64,000 nucleotides of DNA from an uncultured Anaerofilum sp. (GCA_944385935.1 CALWZC010000002.1:1-64000); one strand, 5' to 3'. Positions 34,576 to 43,958 are shown, counted from the stretch's first letter. Notes: a model not told the origin generated them from the letters alone. Program-made: numbers and translations.

Positions 34576-35742
34576 TTATAAACGAATCAAACTTTTATAC
34601 AAAATTTCCAAGCTACTTAGGAAAGTGATTTCCTCCGCTTTCTCTTGTGTTACAATGGGCCATTTTCCTAAAATGCCTTCTTTTCCCTTCAAAGTTACAT
34701 ATCCAACAGTCTGCCCTTTTTCCACAGGGGCAGCCAAACTTTGGGGCAGGTCAATCTCTACCGACAGTTCTCCACTGGTGCCTTTCTGCATCAAAACTCC
34801 TTCCCCTGCGGGATATTCCAAACCTACAGTTTCTTCCAATCCTCTTGTTACTGGCAAACTTTTAGGAGCATCTTCCGGCAAGGTACATCCAGCCATTTCA
34901 AAGTTTGCAAAACCATAATCCAACAAGGCAGTGGCTGCATCAAATCGTTCTCCACTGCTGGTAGCCCCCAGCACCACAGCAATTAACCGCAATCCATCCC
35001 GTTCTGCTGCGGCACTGATACAAACCCCTGCACCGCTTGTGGTTCCTGTTTTTAGTCCATAAACTCCCTGATACCGCTTCAACAACTTATTGGTATTCAA
35101 CAGTTGTGTTTCTCCATTTCGTAGAGTGTCCATCCATATTGTGGTGTAGTCCTTAATCTGGGGGTGATTTTCCAGCATAGCACGGCTCATTGTGGCAACA
35201 TCTCTGGCACTGGAAAGATGTCCTGCCTCGTCCAATCCACAAGCATTTTTGAAAACTGTGTTGCTCATTCCCAACTCTTGGGCCTTTTTATTCATCATCT
35301 CTGCAAAGGCAGGCTCACTCCCTCCCACAAACTCGGCCACCGCCACAGCGGCATCATTGGCAGAGGATACACAAATGGCTTTAATCATTTCATCCAAAGT
35401 AAACTGTTCCCCCGGCTCCAGCCAAATTTGGCTTCCCCCCATACTGTAGGCATGCTGACTTACTGGAACTGTATCTGTCAATGCAATTTTTCCCTGTTCT
35501 ATGGCTTCAAAGGTCAACATCAAGGTCATCACTTTGGTAATGCTGGCAATGGGAACCTGTTGGTCTGGGTTCTTTTCATACAAAATTTCTCCTGTATCCT
35601 GACAAATCAGCATAGCCGCTTTGCAAGGCACATCAAAATCGGGCATAGGAAACCGATTATTTCCTTCCTCCGCGGCTTGTACCACAGTGGTTGCCGTCAC
35701 AATTAGCACTGTTGCCAATGCCAATACCCGTTTTTTCCACAT
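34576..35742 (-). CDS. dacF: D-alanyl-D-alanine carboxypeptidase (penicillin-binding protein, DacF type)
   Basis: 388 residues from the ATG at 35742 (GGGAGG upstream); the earlier in-frame start has no ribosome site and would mask the signal peptide. The signal peptide is at about residues 1-24 (ending VVQAA). Catalytic motifs of the S11 family: SITK with Ser67/Lys70, SAN at 127-129, KTG at 231-233. A C-terminal PBP5-like beta domain and a weak amphipathic anchor follow. It trims the terminal D-Ala from peptidoglycan stem peptides. Whether it is the sporulation paralogue DacF or the vegetative DacA cannot be told from sequence alone. Confidence 0.9.
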   Translation of the reverse strand: MWKKRVLALATVLIVTATTVVQAAEEGNNRFPMPDFDVPCKAAMLICQDTGEILYEKNPDQQVPIASITKVMTLMLTFEAIEQGKIALTDTVPVSQHAYSMGGSQIWLEPGEQFTLDEMIKAICVSSANDAAVAVAEFVGGSEPAFAEMMNKKAQELGMSNTVFKNACGLDEAGHLSSARDVATMSRAMLENHPQIKDYTTIWMDTLRNGETQLLNTNKLLKRYQGVYGLKTGTTSGAGVCISAAAERDGLRLIAVVLGATSSGERFDAATALLDYGFANFEMAGCTLPEDAPKSLPVTRGLEETVGLEYPAGEGVLMQKGTSGELSVEIDLPQSLAAPVEKGQTVGYVTLKGKEGILGKWPIVTQEKAEEITFLSSLEILYKSLIRL

Positions 35743-35834
35743 AGCTGTTTTCCTCCCTTTTGTCCCTTTTTTGGTAATATGTATGCACCAGCCCGAAAAT
35801 TCTTGCACTCCCTAAATGTTTTTTTCTCCAATGG

Positions 35835-35863
35835 TTGAGATACGTCCTTTTTTCCTGTATAAT
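35835..35863 (+). promoter_or_regulatory. Promoter of mtaB
   Basis: TTGAGA (35835-35840), 17-nt spacer and TATAAT (35858-35863). Confidence 0.8.
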
Positions 35864-35904
35864 AAATTCATCCAATAATTTTCTATGTTTCACGAGGTAT
35901 ATCC

Positions 35905-37209
35905 ATGAGAGCTGCATTTTACACACTGGGTTGTAAAGTAAACCAAAACGAAACCGGTGCCCTCATTCGGCTGTTTGAACAAAATGGCTACACCATTGCC
36001 AAGGAGGGTGAGGAGGCAGATGTTTATCTAGTAAATAGCTGTACCGTTACTGCCGGAGGCGACCGCAAAAGCCGCCAGTGGCTACGCCGTGCCAAACGGG
36101 AAAACCCCTCTGCCGTTACTGTTTTAACTGGTTGTTATCCCCAAGCATTTCCCCAAGAGGCAGCTCAAACCACCGAGGCTGATGTCATCACAGGTTCTGC
36201 TGCTCGTCATTCCATTTTGCAATGTATCCAACAACATTTGGACACAGGGGAGCAGGTCATCTCCATTACTCCCCACGAAAAAGGAGAGGCCTTTGAGGAA
36301 CTGCCTTTAGAAAACTTTGAAGGCCACACCCGTGCCTTCATCAAAATCGAGGATGGCTGTGACCGTCAATGTGCCTATTGTGTCATTCCTCGTGCTCGTG
36401 GCAAGGTGCGTAGCCGCAGCGAGGAAAGCATTCTGAAAGAACTGGAAACTCTAGCAAAGGCCGGCTATGCTGAATGTGTGCTGTCTGGTATCAATCTTTC
36501 CAGTTATGGCAAAGATACAGGTGCATCCCTCAGCAAATTGGTAGAAAAAGCTGCTGCCATTCCCGGATTGGAACGCATTCGTTTGGGCAGCTTAGAACCG
36601 GATATGATGACCGACGAGGATATCGCAAGGTTAGCATCAGTAAAAAAATTCTGTCCACAGTTTCATCTTTCCCTACAAAGTGGTTGTTCCGAAACCTTGC
36701 GCCGTATGCGCCGACCCTACACCGCCCAGCAATATGCAGCAGTAGTGGACAAGCTCCGTGCCGCTTTTGGCAACCAGTGCAGTTTTACCACGGATATCAT
36801 TGTAGGTTTTGCAGGAGAAACCCCCGAAGAATTTGCACAAAGCCTTGCTTTTGTGGAACAGATTGGCTTTTTAAAGGTTCATGTGTTCCCCTATTCCCGA
36901 CGAGAGGGAACCCCGGGCTGGTCTATGCCAAATCAGGTGGATGAGCAAACCAAGTCCCAGCGCACCAAAGAAATGCAGCAAACCGCCGACCGTGTTCGTG
37001 CAAGCATTTGCACAAAAATGCAGGGTACACAAGAGGAGGTGTTGTTAGAAAAACCCCTTAGTGGCACTTTGTTTACGGGGTATACTCGCCTGTATGTTCC
37101 TGTTGTGGTATCTGCCCCCGGCAAAAAATCCGGTGATATAGTACAGGTAACACTGGGAGAATTTGATGGTCAGCGTTGCCATTGCACTCTTCTAGCCCCC
37201 ACAAAGTAA
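35905..37209 (+). CDS. mtaB: tRNA threonylcarbamoyladenosine methylthiotransferase MtaB
   Basis: 434 residues. This radical-SAM methylthiotransferase adds a 2-methylthio group to t6A37 of tRNAs. The N-terminal cluster cysteines are C10 (TLGCKVNQNE), C46 and C77. The radical-SAM motif is C152, C156, C159 (GCDRQCAYC). A C-terminal TRAM-like domain follows. TLGCKVNQ distinguishes MtaB from MiaB and RimO. GAGGT precedes the ATG. It is divergent from the carboxypeptidase gene and followed by the hydrogenase, which has its own promoter. Confidence 0.94.
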   Translation: MRAAFYTLGCKVNQNETGALIRLFEQNGYTIAKEGEEADVYLVNSCTVTAGGDRKSRQWLRRAKRENPSAVTVLTGCYPQAFPQEAAQTTEADVITGSAARHSILQCIQQHLDTGEQVISITPHEKGEAFEELPLENFEGHTRAFIKIEDGCDRQCAYCVIPRARGKVRSRSEESILKELETLAKAGYAECVLSGINLSSYGKDTGASLSKLVEKAAAIPGLERIRLGSLEPDMMTDEDIARLASVKKFCPQFHLSLQSGCSETLRRMRRPYTAQQYAAVVDKLRAAFGNQCSFTTDIIVGFAGETPEEFAQSLAFVEQIGFLKVHVFPYSRREGTPGWSMPNQVDEQTKSQRTKEMQQTADRVRASICTKMQGTQEEVLLEKPLSGTLFTGYTRLYVPVVVSAPGKKSGDIVQVTLGEFDGQRCHCTLLAPTK

Positions 37210-37263
37210 CTTCTATCTGGTTTTTCTTCCCAAAACAGTGTTTTTTTCGTCACTGTGTCCACT

Positions 37264-37291
37264 TTGCCCCAAAGCATTTTTATGATATTAT
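37264..37291 (+). promoter_or_regulatory. Probable promoter of the hydrogenase gene
   Basis: TTGCCC (37264-37269), 16-nt spacer and TATTAT (37286-37291), about 30 nt before the coding start. Confidence 0.55.
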
Positions 37292-37322
37292 TTTAACAGC
37301 TATCTGCAAAAGAGAGAGGAGC

Positions 37323-38843
37323 ATGATTGGTATTATGAGAGGAATTTACACTTCTGTCACCGACATCCGCCGCAAGGTCTTTACCGAAGTGGCACGCATG
37401 GCATATGAGGGCGGCAATTACGCCGAAAAGATTGCCAAGCTGCCCTATAAGATTCTGCCCGGCGAAGTGGCAACCCTGCGAGAGAGCGTTTTTTTAGAGC
37501 GTGCCATCGTAGAGGAGCGTTTGCGTTTGGCAATCGGTTTGCCTTTGCGTCCGGTAGACGAAGCCATTCCTGTGTCTGATGGAATCGAAGCCAGTGCCAT
37601 CGACGAAAAGTACTATGACCCCCCACTGGTAAACATCATCAAATTTGCTTGTAACGCTTGCCCCACCAAAAAAGTGGAAGTAACCAATATGTGCCAAGGC
37701 TGTTTGGCACATCCTTGTAAAGAGGTTTGCCCCAAAGATGCCATTTCTATGGTTCATGGCAAATCGGTTATTGACCAAGACAAATGCATCAAGTGTGGCA
37801 AATGTGTGGATGTTTGTCCCTACAACGCCATCAACAAAATGGAGCGTCCCTGTGCTGCCGCTTGTGGCATGAATGCGATTGGCAGCGATGAGCTGGGCCG
37901 TGCAAAGATTGACTACGACAAGTGCGTTTCCTGTGGAATGTGTTTGGTAAACTGTCCCTTTGGTGCAATTGTAGACAAGGGTCAGATTTTCCAGCTTATC
38001 CACTCCATCAAAAAGAAGGAGCGTGTTTTTGCTATCGTTGCTCCTGCTTTCGTCAACCAGTTTGGCCCCGACATGACCCCCGGCAAAATTCGTCCTGCTA
38101 TGCAGCAGTTGGGCTTTGAGGATGTTGTAGAGGTTGCTATCGGTGCTGACCTGTGCACTTTGGAGGAAGCAAAAGACTTCCTGCGTGAGGTTCCTGAGCA
38201 TCAGCCCTTCATGGCTACTTCTTGCTGCCCCAGCTGGAGCATGATGGCAAAGAAGTTGTTCCCTGAATTGGCACAAAACATCAGCATGGCACTCACTCCC
38301 ATGGTTCTTACTGCACGCTTGCTGAAGAAAAAACATCCCGATGCAAAAATTGCTTTCATTGGACCCTGTGCTGCCAAAAAGCTGGAGGCAAGCCGCCGCA
38401 GTATCCGCAGTGATGTAGACTTTGTTCTTACCTTTGAGGAATTGATGGGTTTGTTCGAGGCAAAAGAAGTAAACTTCGCAGACTTGGAGGAAACCACTCC
38501 CCTGCACGAGGCAACTGCCGACGGCCGTGGTTTTGCTGTAAGTGGTGGCGTTGCTGCGGCTGTTGCAAACACTATCAAGCAGCTTGACCCCAACCGTGAA
38601 ATTAAAATTGCTTCTGCTCAAGGTTTGGCAGACTGCAAAAAGCTGTTGATGATGGCTAAGGCCGGCAAATACAATGGCTATCTGTTGGAAGGCATGGGCT
38701 GCCCCGGTGGTTGTATCGCAGGTGCTGGCACCATTGCCGACCCCACAAAAACCGCTGCTTTGCTTGCAAAATACAAAAAAGAGGCTCAGCTGCAAAACGC
38801 AACTGATAGCCCCTACAAGCTCAGCTTGGGCACTTTGGACTAA
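37323..38843 (+). CDS. Monomeric [FeFe]-hydrogenase, group B type
   Basis: 506 residues from ATG 37323; ATG 37335 is equally possible because GAGAGGAG sits between good spacings for both. An N-terminal helical region is followed by several 4Fe-4S sites: CNAC (110-113), CQGCLAHPCKEVC (124-136), CIKCGKCVDVC (155-165), a CAAAC variant and CVSCGMCLVNC (201-211). The H-cluster domain follows: L1 TSCCPSW at 299-305, L2 GPCAAKKLE at 347-355, and L3 EGMGCPGGC at 456-464. All H-cluster cysteines are present. L2 has Gly-Pro-Cys where group A enzymes have Met-Pro-Cys, which with the domain layout points to group B. It would couple ferredoxin to proton reduction or H2 oxidation. Maturases HydE/F/G are not in the window. 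Confidence 0.9.
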   Translation: MIGIMRGIYTSVTDIRRKVFTEVARMAYEGGNYAEKIAKLPYKILPGEVATLRESVFLERAIVEERLRLAIGLPLRPVDEAIPVSDGIEASAIDEKYYDPPLVNIIKFACNACPTKKVEVTNMCQGCLAHPCKEVCPKDAISMVHGKSVIDQDKCIKCGKCVDVCPYNAINKMERPCAAACGMNAIGSDELGRAKIDYDKCVSCGMCLVNCPFGAIVDKGQIFQLIHSIKKKERVFAIVAPAFVNQFGPDMTPGKIRPAMQQLGFEDVVEVAIGADLCTLEEAKDFLREVPEHQPFMATSCCPSWSMMAKKLFPELAQNISMALTPMVLTARLLKKKHPDAKIAFIGPCAAKKLEASRRSIRSDVDFVLTFEELMGLFEAKEVNFADLEETTPLHEATADGRGFAVSGGVAAAVANTIKQLDPNREIKIASAQGLADCKKLLMMAKAGKYNGYLLEGMGCPGGCIAGAGTIADPTKTAALLAKYKKEAQLQNATDSPYKLSLGTLD

Positions 38844-38869
38844 TTTTTGTGCTTTTCGTATAACAAACA

Positions 38870-38898
38870 CCCCCAGAGTTACACTCTGGGGGCTTTTT
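38870..38898 (+). terminator. Terminator of the hydrogenase gene
   Basis: CCCCCAGAGT-N3-ACTCTGGGGG followed by CTTTTT. Confidence 0.92.
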
Positions 38899-38908
38899 CG
38901 TATAGAAA

Positions 38909-38932
38909 AATCCCCCTTGCAAAAAGAGGGAT
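38909..38932 (-). terminator. Terminator of the rlmH unit
   Basis: On the minus strand ATCCCTCTT pairs with AAGGGGGAT around a short loop, followed by TTTTC, 15 nt past the rlmH stop codon. Confidence 0.75.
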
Positions 38933-38946
38933 ATATCTCAAAAAAA

Positions 38947-39432
38947 TCATTTATGATATTTTCCGTTATTGTTAATGGAAAAGGCCCTATATAATTGCTC
39001 TGTCAACATCATCCTTGCCATTTGATGGGGAAAGGTCATCTTGCTCATACTCAATTTTAGGCCGGCAGCCTGTTTCACTCTGGGAGAGAGGCCATGAGAT
39101 GACCCAATAACAAAAGCCATATCACCATTGCCTTGCTGGGCTGTATCTGCAATTTTTCTTGCCAGTTCTTCACTGGAAAATTCCTTGCCTTCAATACACA
39201 AGGCAACAATCGCAGCACCTTTCCTCACATTGGCAAAAATTTTATCTGCCTCTTTTTCTAGTGCTTTTGCTATGGACGCCTCACTTGCATTTTTCTCTTG
39301 TATGCTTTCCTCTTGCAATTCAATGATTTTAAAATCACAATACCCACCTAGCCGCTTTGCATACTCTGCGGTACCTTGTGCAAAATAAGGAGCATTCAAC
39401 TTTCCTATACAAATCAAATCAATGTGTTGCAT
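38947..39432 (-). CDS. rlmH: 23S rRNA pseudouridine-1915 N3-methyltransferase
   Basis: 161 residues, full length for RlmH, a SPOUT-class methyltransferase acting on helix 69 of 23S rRNA in assembled ribosomes. Typical parts: ALCIEGKEFSSEELA in the middle, FVIGSSHGLSP (SAM-binding knot), and the C-terminal KMTFPHQMARMMLTEQLYRA. It starts 3 nt after the MBL hydrolase gene, the same arrangement as in many Firmicutes. Confidence 0.97.
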   Translation of the reverse strand: MQHIDLICIGKLNAPYFAQGTAEYAKRLGGYCDFKIIELQEESIQEKNASEASIAKALEKEADKIFANVRKGAAIVALCIEGKEFSSEELARKIADTAQQGNGDMAFVIGSSHGLSPRVKQAAGLKLSMSKMTFPHQMARMMLTEQLYRAFSINNNGKYHK

Positions 39433-39435
39433 TTC

Positions 39436-40227
39436 TTAAAACTCCATCCAATCCGAAACCATATCACGGCGTGCCACTCGCACTTGCACGTCCTCCCCCA
39501 TTTCAATTCCTACCTTTTCCAAATAGTTTGCAACAGTTTGCTTGGCAGCAAAGGGGGTATTATTCTGATAGGAAAGATGACAAAGCCAGAATTTATCACA
39601 TCCCTGTTTTGCAAGCTCTACAATCTTTCCTGCACATTCTTGGTTGGACAAATGTCCTCTTTTTCCAGCAATGCGCATTTTTAACGAGTAGGGGTATGCT
39701 CCATTTTGTAGCATAGAAGGGTCATAATTAGACTCCAACGCCACCAAATCTGATCCTGACATGGCAGTATGTACCTCATGGCTCACATAGCCCAAATCGG
39801 TAGCAATACACATTGTTTTTCCTTTTGGGGTTACAATGCGATATCCATGGCAATCCATAGCATCATGGCTAGTGGAAAAGGCTGTTACCCCAAAATCTCC
39901 CACAGATTGCTGTGTCTTTCCAATCTCTTGCAAATTTGCTGAAACAGGCACTTGGTCTTTCACAGTCAAAACATCCAATGTTGCTCCGCTACTATACACA
40001 GGAACCAGACTCTTTTTCAAAAACACCTTCAACCCACTAATGTGGTCAATGTGTTCATGGGTTACCAAAATCCCTTGTAAATCTGCCACATCTAAACCCA
40101 ATTCTTTCAAAGAATTGTTGGTCATACGGCAGCTTTTTCCCATATCTATTAACAGATATTTTCCATCTTCCTCAATAACAGCACTGTTCCCAGAGGAACC
40201 AGAATATAAAGTTGAAAAACGAGCCAT
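39436..40227 (-). CDS. MBL-fold metallohydrolase (YycJ/WalJ type)
   Basis: 263 residues. The metallo-beta-lactamase fold is marked by YSGSSGNSAVIE at the N-terminus, the metal motif THEHIDH near residue 56, SHDAMDC and an ALESNYDP strand. It resembles YycJ (WalJ), a predicted 5'-exonuclease implicated in coordinating replication with cell division. In Bacillus it belongs to the walRK operon, followed a few genes on by rlmH; here only the link to rlmH is kept. No walRK genes are in the window. Confidence 0.9.
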   Translation of the reverse strand: MARFSTLYSGSSGNSAVIEEDGKYLLIDMGKSCRMTNNSLKELGLDVADLQGILVTHEHIDHISGLKVFLKKSLVPVYSSGATLDVLTVKDQVPVSANLQEIGKTQQSVGDFGVTAFSTSHDAMDCHGYRIVTPKGKTMCIATDLGYVSHEVHTAMSGSDLVALESNYDPSMLQNGAYPYSLKMRIAGKRGHLSNQECAGKIVELAKQGCDKFWLCHLSYQNNTPFAAKQTVANYLEKVGIEMGEDVQVRVARRDMVSDWMEF

Positions 40228-40293
40228 GAAAATTCCTTTCTTTTATTCTGTATTACACATTATAGACGGCACAATTTAGCCCAAAGCACCCCC

Positions 40294-40328
40294 AAAAGGC
40301 AGGAGCCACCAATCAGCCCCCGCCTTTT
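40294..40328 (-). terminator. Terminator of murA
   Basis: AAAAGGC-GGGGGC pairing with GCTCC-GCCTTTT, one bulge per side, about 30 nt past the murA stop codon. Confidence 0.75.
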
Positions 40329-40360
40329 ATGCCATAACAGAATTTTTCTTCTACACAGAT

Positions 40361-41644
40361 TTACAGTGCTTGACGCAATACTTGGTCTGGAACAGAAACA
40401 CGGCGAATATCTGCACCCAGCCCCTTTAATTTTTCTACCAAATCCTCATATCCACGTTCAATATGAGCAATTTCCTCAATTTCGCTAGTTCCATTGGCAG
40501 CCAAAGCAGCCACTACAAGGGCAGCACCTGCACGCAAATCGCTGGCACGCACAGGGGCGGCGGACAGCTCCTCTACGCCTTCAATAACAGCTACTCTGCC
40601 ATCCACCTGAATATTTGCACCCATTCGCAACAGTTCATCTGCATAGCGGAACCGATTTTCCCAAATGGCTTCGGTAATAATGCTGGTACCTCTTGCCACT
40701 GTCATCAATACACCCATCAATGGTTGCATATCTGTGGGAAAACCCGGATGGGGCATTGTTTTGATATTTAGCGGTTCAATTTTTCCGGTGCGGCATACCC
40801 GAACAGCGTCGTCAAACTCCTCAATCAATGCTCCTGCCCGTTCTAGCTTAGCAGTGATGGGCTCCAAATGCTTGGGAATTACATTTTTAATCAGCACATT
40901 TCCGCCGGTCATGGTAGCGGCAACCATATAGCTGCCTGCCTCAATCTGGTCTGGAATAATGGAATAGGTGCAGCCATGCATCTTTTCCACACCACGAATT
41001 TTAATCACGTCGGTGCCAGCTCCACGAACATCTGCACCCATTGTATTCAAAAAGTTGGCTACATCTACAATGTGGGGTTCCTTTGCAACATTTTCCAGCA
41101 CAGTCATACCTTCTGCCATAACAGAAGCCAACATTGCATTGATAGTTGCACCTACAGAAACAGTATCAAAGAACACATGGCAGCCTTTCAAAGAATCGGA
41201 CTCCACATGAATCATACCAGCACGAACAGAATCCTCTGCTCCCAGTGCAGTAAAGGCTTTTAAATGCTGGTCAATGGGACGGGGGCCCAGATTACAACCG
41301 CCGGGCATAGCCACAGAAGCGGTTCCAAAACGTCCCAACAATGCACCCAAAAAGTAATAGCTTGCACGCATTTGACGGCTCATTTCATTGGGTACTTCTG
41401 TACTAATAATATGTGTAGTATCAATCTCTAAGGTATGTTTGTCCAGCATGCGCACTTGCGCGCCCATTGCGTGCAAAATTTCCACCGATGCAGCAACATC
41501 GCTGATACTGGGTAGATTTTCAATTACACAGCGTCCTGCTGCCAACAATGTGGCTGGCAAAATGGCAACAGCTGCATTTTTAGCTCCACTAATAGTTACT
41601 TCACCCATCAAAGGCTTTCCACCGGTGATTACAAATTTTTCCAA
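40361..41644 (-). CDS. murA: UDP-N-acetylglucosamine 1-carboxyvinyltransferase
   Basis: 427 residues. It transfers enolpyruvate from PEP to UDP-GlcNAc, the committed step of peptidoglycan synthesis. Substrate residues K22-N23 sit in GAKNAAV, and catalytic Cys117 is in MPGGCNLGPRPIDQH, so the enzyme should be fosfomycin-sensitive at that residue. The C-terminal HIERGYEDLVEKL is conserved. The leader of about 100 nt holds a 12-bp hairpin (41714-41745). Confidence 0.97.
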   Translation of the reverse strand: MEKFVITGGKPLMGEVTISGAKNAAVAILPATLLAAGRCVIENLPSISDVAASVEILHAMGAQVRMLDKHTLEIDTTHIISTEVPNEMSRQMRASYYFLGALLGRFGTASVAMPGGCNLGPRPIDQHLKAFTALGAEDSVRAGMIHVESDSLKGCHVFFDTVSVGATINAMLASVMAEGMTVLENVAKEPHIVDVANFLNTMGADVRGAGTDVIKIRGVEKMHGCTYSIIPDQIEAGSYMVAATMTGGNVLIKNVIPKHLEPITAKLERAGALIEEFDDAVRVCRTGKIEPLNIKTMPHPGFPTDMQPLMGVLMTVARGTSIITEAIWENRFRYADELLRMGANIQVDGRVAVIEGVEELSAAPVRASDLRAGAALVVAALAANGTSEIEEIAHIERGYEDLVEKLKGLGADIRRVSVPDQVLRQAL

Positions 41645-41713
41645 AATCCAATACTCCCCTTCAAGCAGGTAGTTTTTTATGTGTTCGGTTTACCCGTAAT
41701 ATTCTTTTATGTA

Positions 41714-41745
41714 CAGACCTTTTGCTTATTGTTGCAAAAGACCTG
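41714..41745 (-). other. 12-bp hairpin in the murA leader
   Basis: On the minus strand CAGGTCTTTTGC pairs with GCAAAAGGTCTG (two G-U pairs) around an 8-nt loop. It lies between a TATAAT -10 element (about 41756) and the murA start. There is no T-tract after it, so it is not a plain terminator. Confidence 0.5.
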
Positions 41746-41873
41746 CCTTCGCTCTATTATACAACGAAATTGGCACAATGAAAAGTAACAAATTGATTAT
41801 TTCCCAAAATCTTTTTGCTTATTCCCCGTTTCCAACTACTGTCTTAAAAAAATAAAGGATTTTATCCCAAAAA

Positions 41874-41916
41874 AATCCCTTATACAGAAAATTTGCCTTT
41901 TTCTGTATAAGGGATT
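41874..41916 (-). terminator. Terminator of the M23 peptidase gene
   Basis: A 16-bp perfect stem (AATCCCTTATACAGAA and its complement) followed on the minus strand by TTTTTTGGG. Confidence 0.92.
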
Positions 41917-41935
41917 ACTGTACTACAAAGACTAT

Positions 41936-43780
41936 TTACTTATTGGGGAAATAGTTTCGGGCACTTACACGAACACCGCCTTTGTAAATTTCAAAGTGCA
42001 AGTGGTTTCCGGTAGACCAGCCAGTGCTTCCCACATAGCCAATAACCTGACCTTTGGATACCGACTGTCCAGCAGAAACTGCCAGAGAACTACAGTGTGC
42101 ATACAAAGTGGTATTGCCGGGGCCGTGGGAAATAACAATACTGTATCCATATCCACTACCAGCAGCATTCCATCCTGCTTTTGCTACCACACCAGAATCC
42201 GCTGCAATGATAGGTGTTCCATATCGGGCAGTGATATCTGTTCCCTTATGTCCAGAACTCATCCAACGGCTTACACCAGTGTATCCGGGTACAGGCCACA
42301 ACATACTTCCTGTGCCAAATACAGCAGTGCTAGAGGCAGAGCCTTCTGGCATTTTTGTACCACGGCGAATAATCTCGGTAACAGGGTCTTTCAAACGCAC
42401 ACGAGAAATCTCGTTTACCTCTGTAAGCACACCATTCACACGAACATATTCATAGGTGGCTTGGTCTAAACCATCCTGTCCTTCTTGGTCAGTAACCGTT
42501 TTACCATAAGCCAGCTCAGGGTCATCTTGCTTATCTGTAGCGAAAGGAATGACTTCCTCCACTGTTAGAGTTTCAATGGTTTTTATCTGCAAGAAGGGCA
42601 CCTCTTGATGTACCACAAGGGTATCACCAATGGGCCAGTTATAATCCTCATCTGCCAACTTGGGGTTCAGCTCTGTCAACTGTGCACTGGTCAGGTCAAA
42701 GCGAGAAGCTACCAAGGTCAAGGAATCCCCTGACTGGATGGTGTACTGTTGCTCCTGCTCCTTCAATCCCGACAGCATGGCCTCTACTTCTTGAATATCC
42801 TGTACAGTTTCAGAAGCATACAAGCCATCTACTGTTTCGACGGTCTGAACAAACTCTACTCTCTGGTTTGGATTATCTGGGTCCCTATATTCCGCTTTGC
42901 GGCTTTCTAGGTACTGTTGTAGCTGTGCACCATCATTTGTAATTGCCACCAGTTGTCCATCTACCTCAATACCAGTAGCTTCTTGGATTTCATCAGCGGA
43001 TGCCATCAAAATGGCGTCGGCTGTGCTGTTTACATCCATCACTTCATTGGTAGTAGAAAGGGTAAAGGTTGGCTCTACGTCCCATTGTTGGTCTTGTGCC
43101 AAAACAATACGGCTTTTCACCTTATCCCTTGCCGCATCAAACACCAGTTCGTCTTCTACGTAACCTACTACCTGGCCATTGCATTCTACAGCAAGAGCAT
43201 AGGTTTCGCTGAGTTTTTCATTTACAGTTACAACAAATACAAACACACCCACAGCGGGCAGCGCATAACTGGCAAAACGTCCAATTACACCCAAATATTT
43301 TACAAATCCCTTGCCTAGGTATACTGCACTTTGGCTTGCAGCTTTGGCGGCACCTTTGTCCTGATATTGGCTTTTTGCAGTATGTGTCAGTCCTCTTGCG
43401 CCTCTTACAAGTCCAAGGATTGGCCCTGCCAAATCCTCCCACAATTCCAGTGCCAGCTCTCCAGCTCTGCGAGCTGCTCTTTTACCGCCCCACACTGCCG
43501 CATGGCCCAAAAAACGGCCAGCTCCCTTGGTGATACGGCAAAAACGAACCACACCATATTCCGCAGCAAATCCCACTTCGTACAGATATTGTCCTGTTTT
43601 ATAAAAAGCGTATGTCTGGGAAATCCGCTTGTGCTTTTTATGGGCCCAAATATTGAACTTTGCAAGGACAGTCTGCCATGTTGTACGCAATGCTACTCTT
43701 GCACGACTTTGTTTCCCCGAAAAGCGGGAAGGGTCATTGCCATTTTCATGATTTTCCTTGTCCTTCATGTCCAAAGGCAT
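41936..43780 (-). CDS. Membrane-anchored M23 peptidase with LysM and G5 domains
   Basis: 614 residues. A basic cytoplasmic N-terminus of about 160 residues precedes one membrane helix (about 164-186). The extracytoplasmic part has a region rich in Asp/Glu, a LysM domain (346-391, YTIQSGDSLTLVASRFDL), a G5 domain (about 396-475) and a C-terminal M23 endopeptidase (about 509-605). Zinc ligands are H511, D515 and H595 in HLHF, and catalytic H562 is in YAHCSS; all are present, so it should be active on peptidoglycan cross-bridges. The long basic cytoplasmic segment is unusual for this family. It has its own promoter at 43872-43899. Confidence 0.93.
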   Translation of the reverse strand: MPLDMKDKENHENGNDPSRFSGKQSRARVALRTTWQTVLAKFNIWAHKKHKRISQTYAFYKTGQYLYEVGFAAEYGVVRFCRITKGAGRFLGHAAVWGGKRAARRAGELALELWEDLAGPILGLVRGARGLTHTAKSQYQDKGAAKAASQSAVYLGKGFVKYLGVIGRFASYALPAVGVFVFVVTVNEKLSETYALAVECNGQVVGYVEDELVFDAARDKVKSRIVLAQDQQWDVEPTFTLSTTNEVMDVNSTADAILMASADEIQEATGIEVDGQLVAITNDGAQLQQYLESRKAEYRDPDNPNQRVEFVQTVETVDGLYASETVQDIQEVEAMLSGLKEQEQQYTIQSGDSLTLVASRFDLTSAQLTELNPKLADEDYNWPIGDTLVVHQEVPFLQIKTIETLTVEEVIPFATDKQDDPELAYGKTVTDQEGQDGLDQATYEYVRVNGVLTEVNEISRVRLKDPVTEIIRRGTKMPEGSASSTAVFGTGSMLWPVPGYTGVSRWMSSGHKGTDITARYGTPIIAADSGVVAKAGWNAAGSGYGYSIVISHGPGNTTLYAHCSSLAVSAGQSVSKGQVIGYVGSTGWSTGNHLHFEIYKGGVRVSARNYFPNK

Positions 43781-43871
43781 CTTCCCATCTCCTTTCCTTT
43801 TTACAAAACCTTTTGAAAAATCGCCAAAAAAGGTTTCTCTGCACCCCGAAATTTTTCAAGGTACCTTAGAT

Positions 43872-43899
43872 ATTATACCATTTTAGAGATTTTTCGCAA
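43872..43899 (-). promoter_or_regulatory. Promoter of the M23 peptidase gene
   Basis: Minus strand TTGCGA (43899-43894), 16-nt spacer and TATAAT (43877-43872). Confidence 0.75.
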
Positions 43900-43958
43900 G
43901 TGTTTGGCAGGGCTTTCCTTGTATGTACAAAAAACCTTTACATTTTTTACACGTTTTA

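Noticed and set aside
37494-38870. 458-codon minus-strand frame opposite the hydrogenase
   Set aside because: Strikingly long, but its translation is compositionally odd, with no domain or ribosome site, while the plus strand encodes a fully recognisable enzyme.
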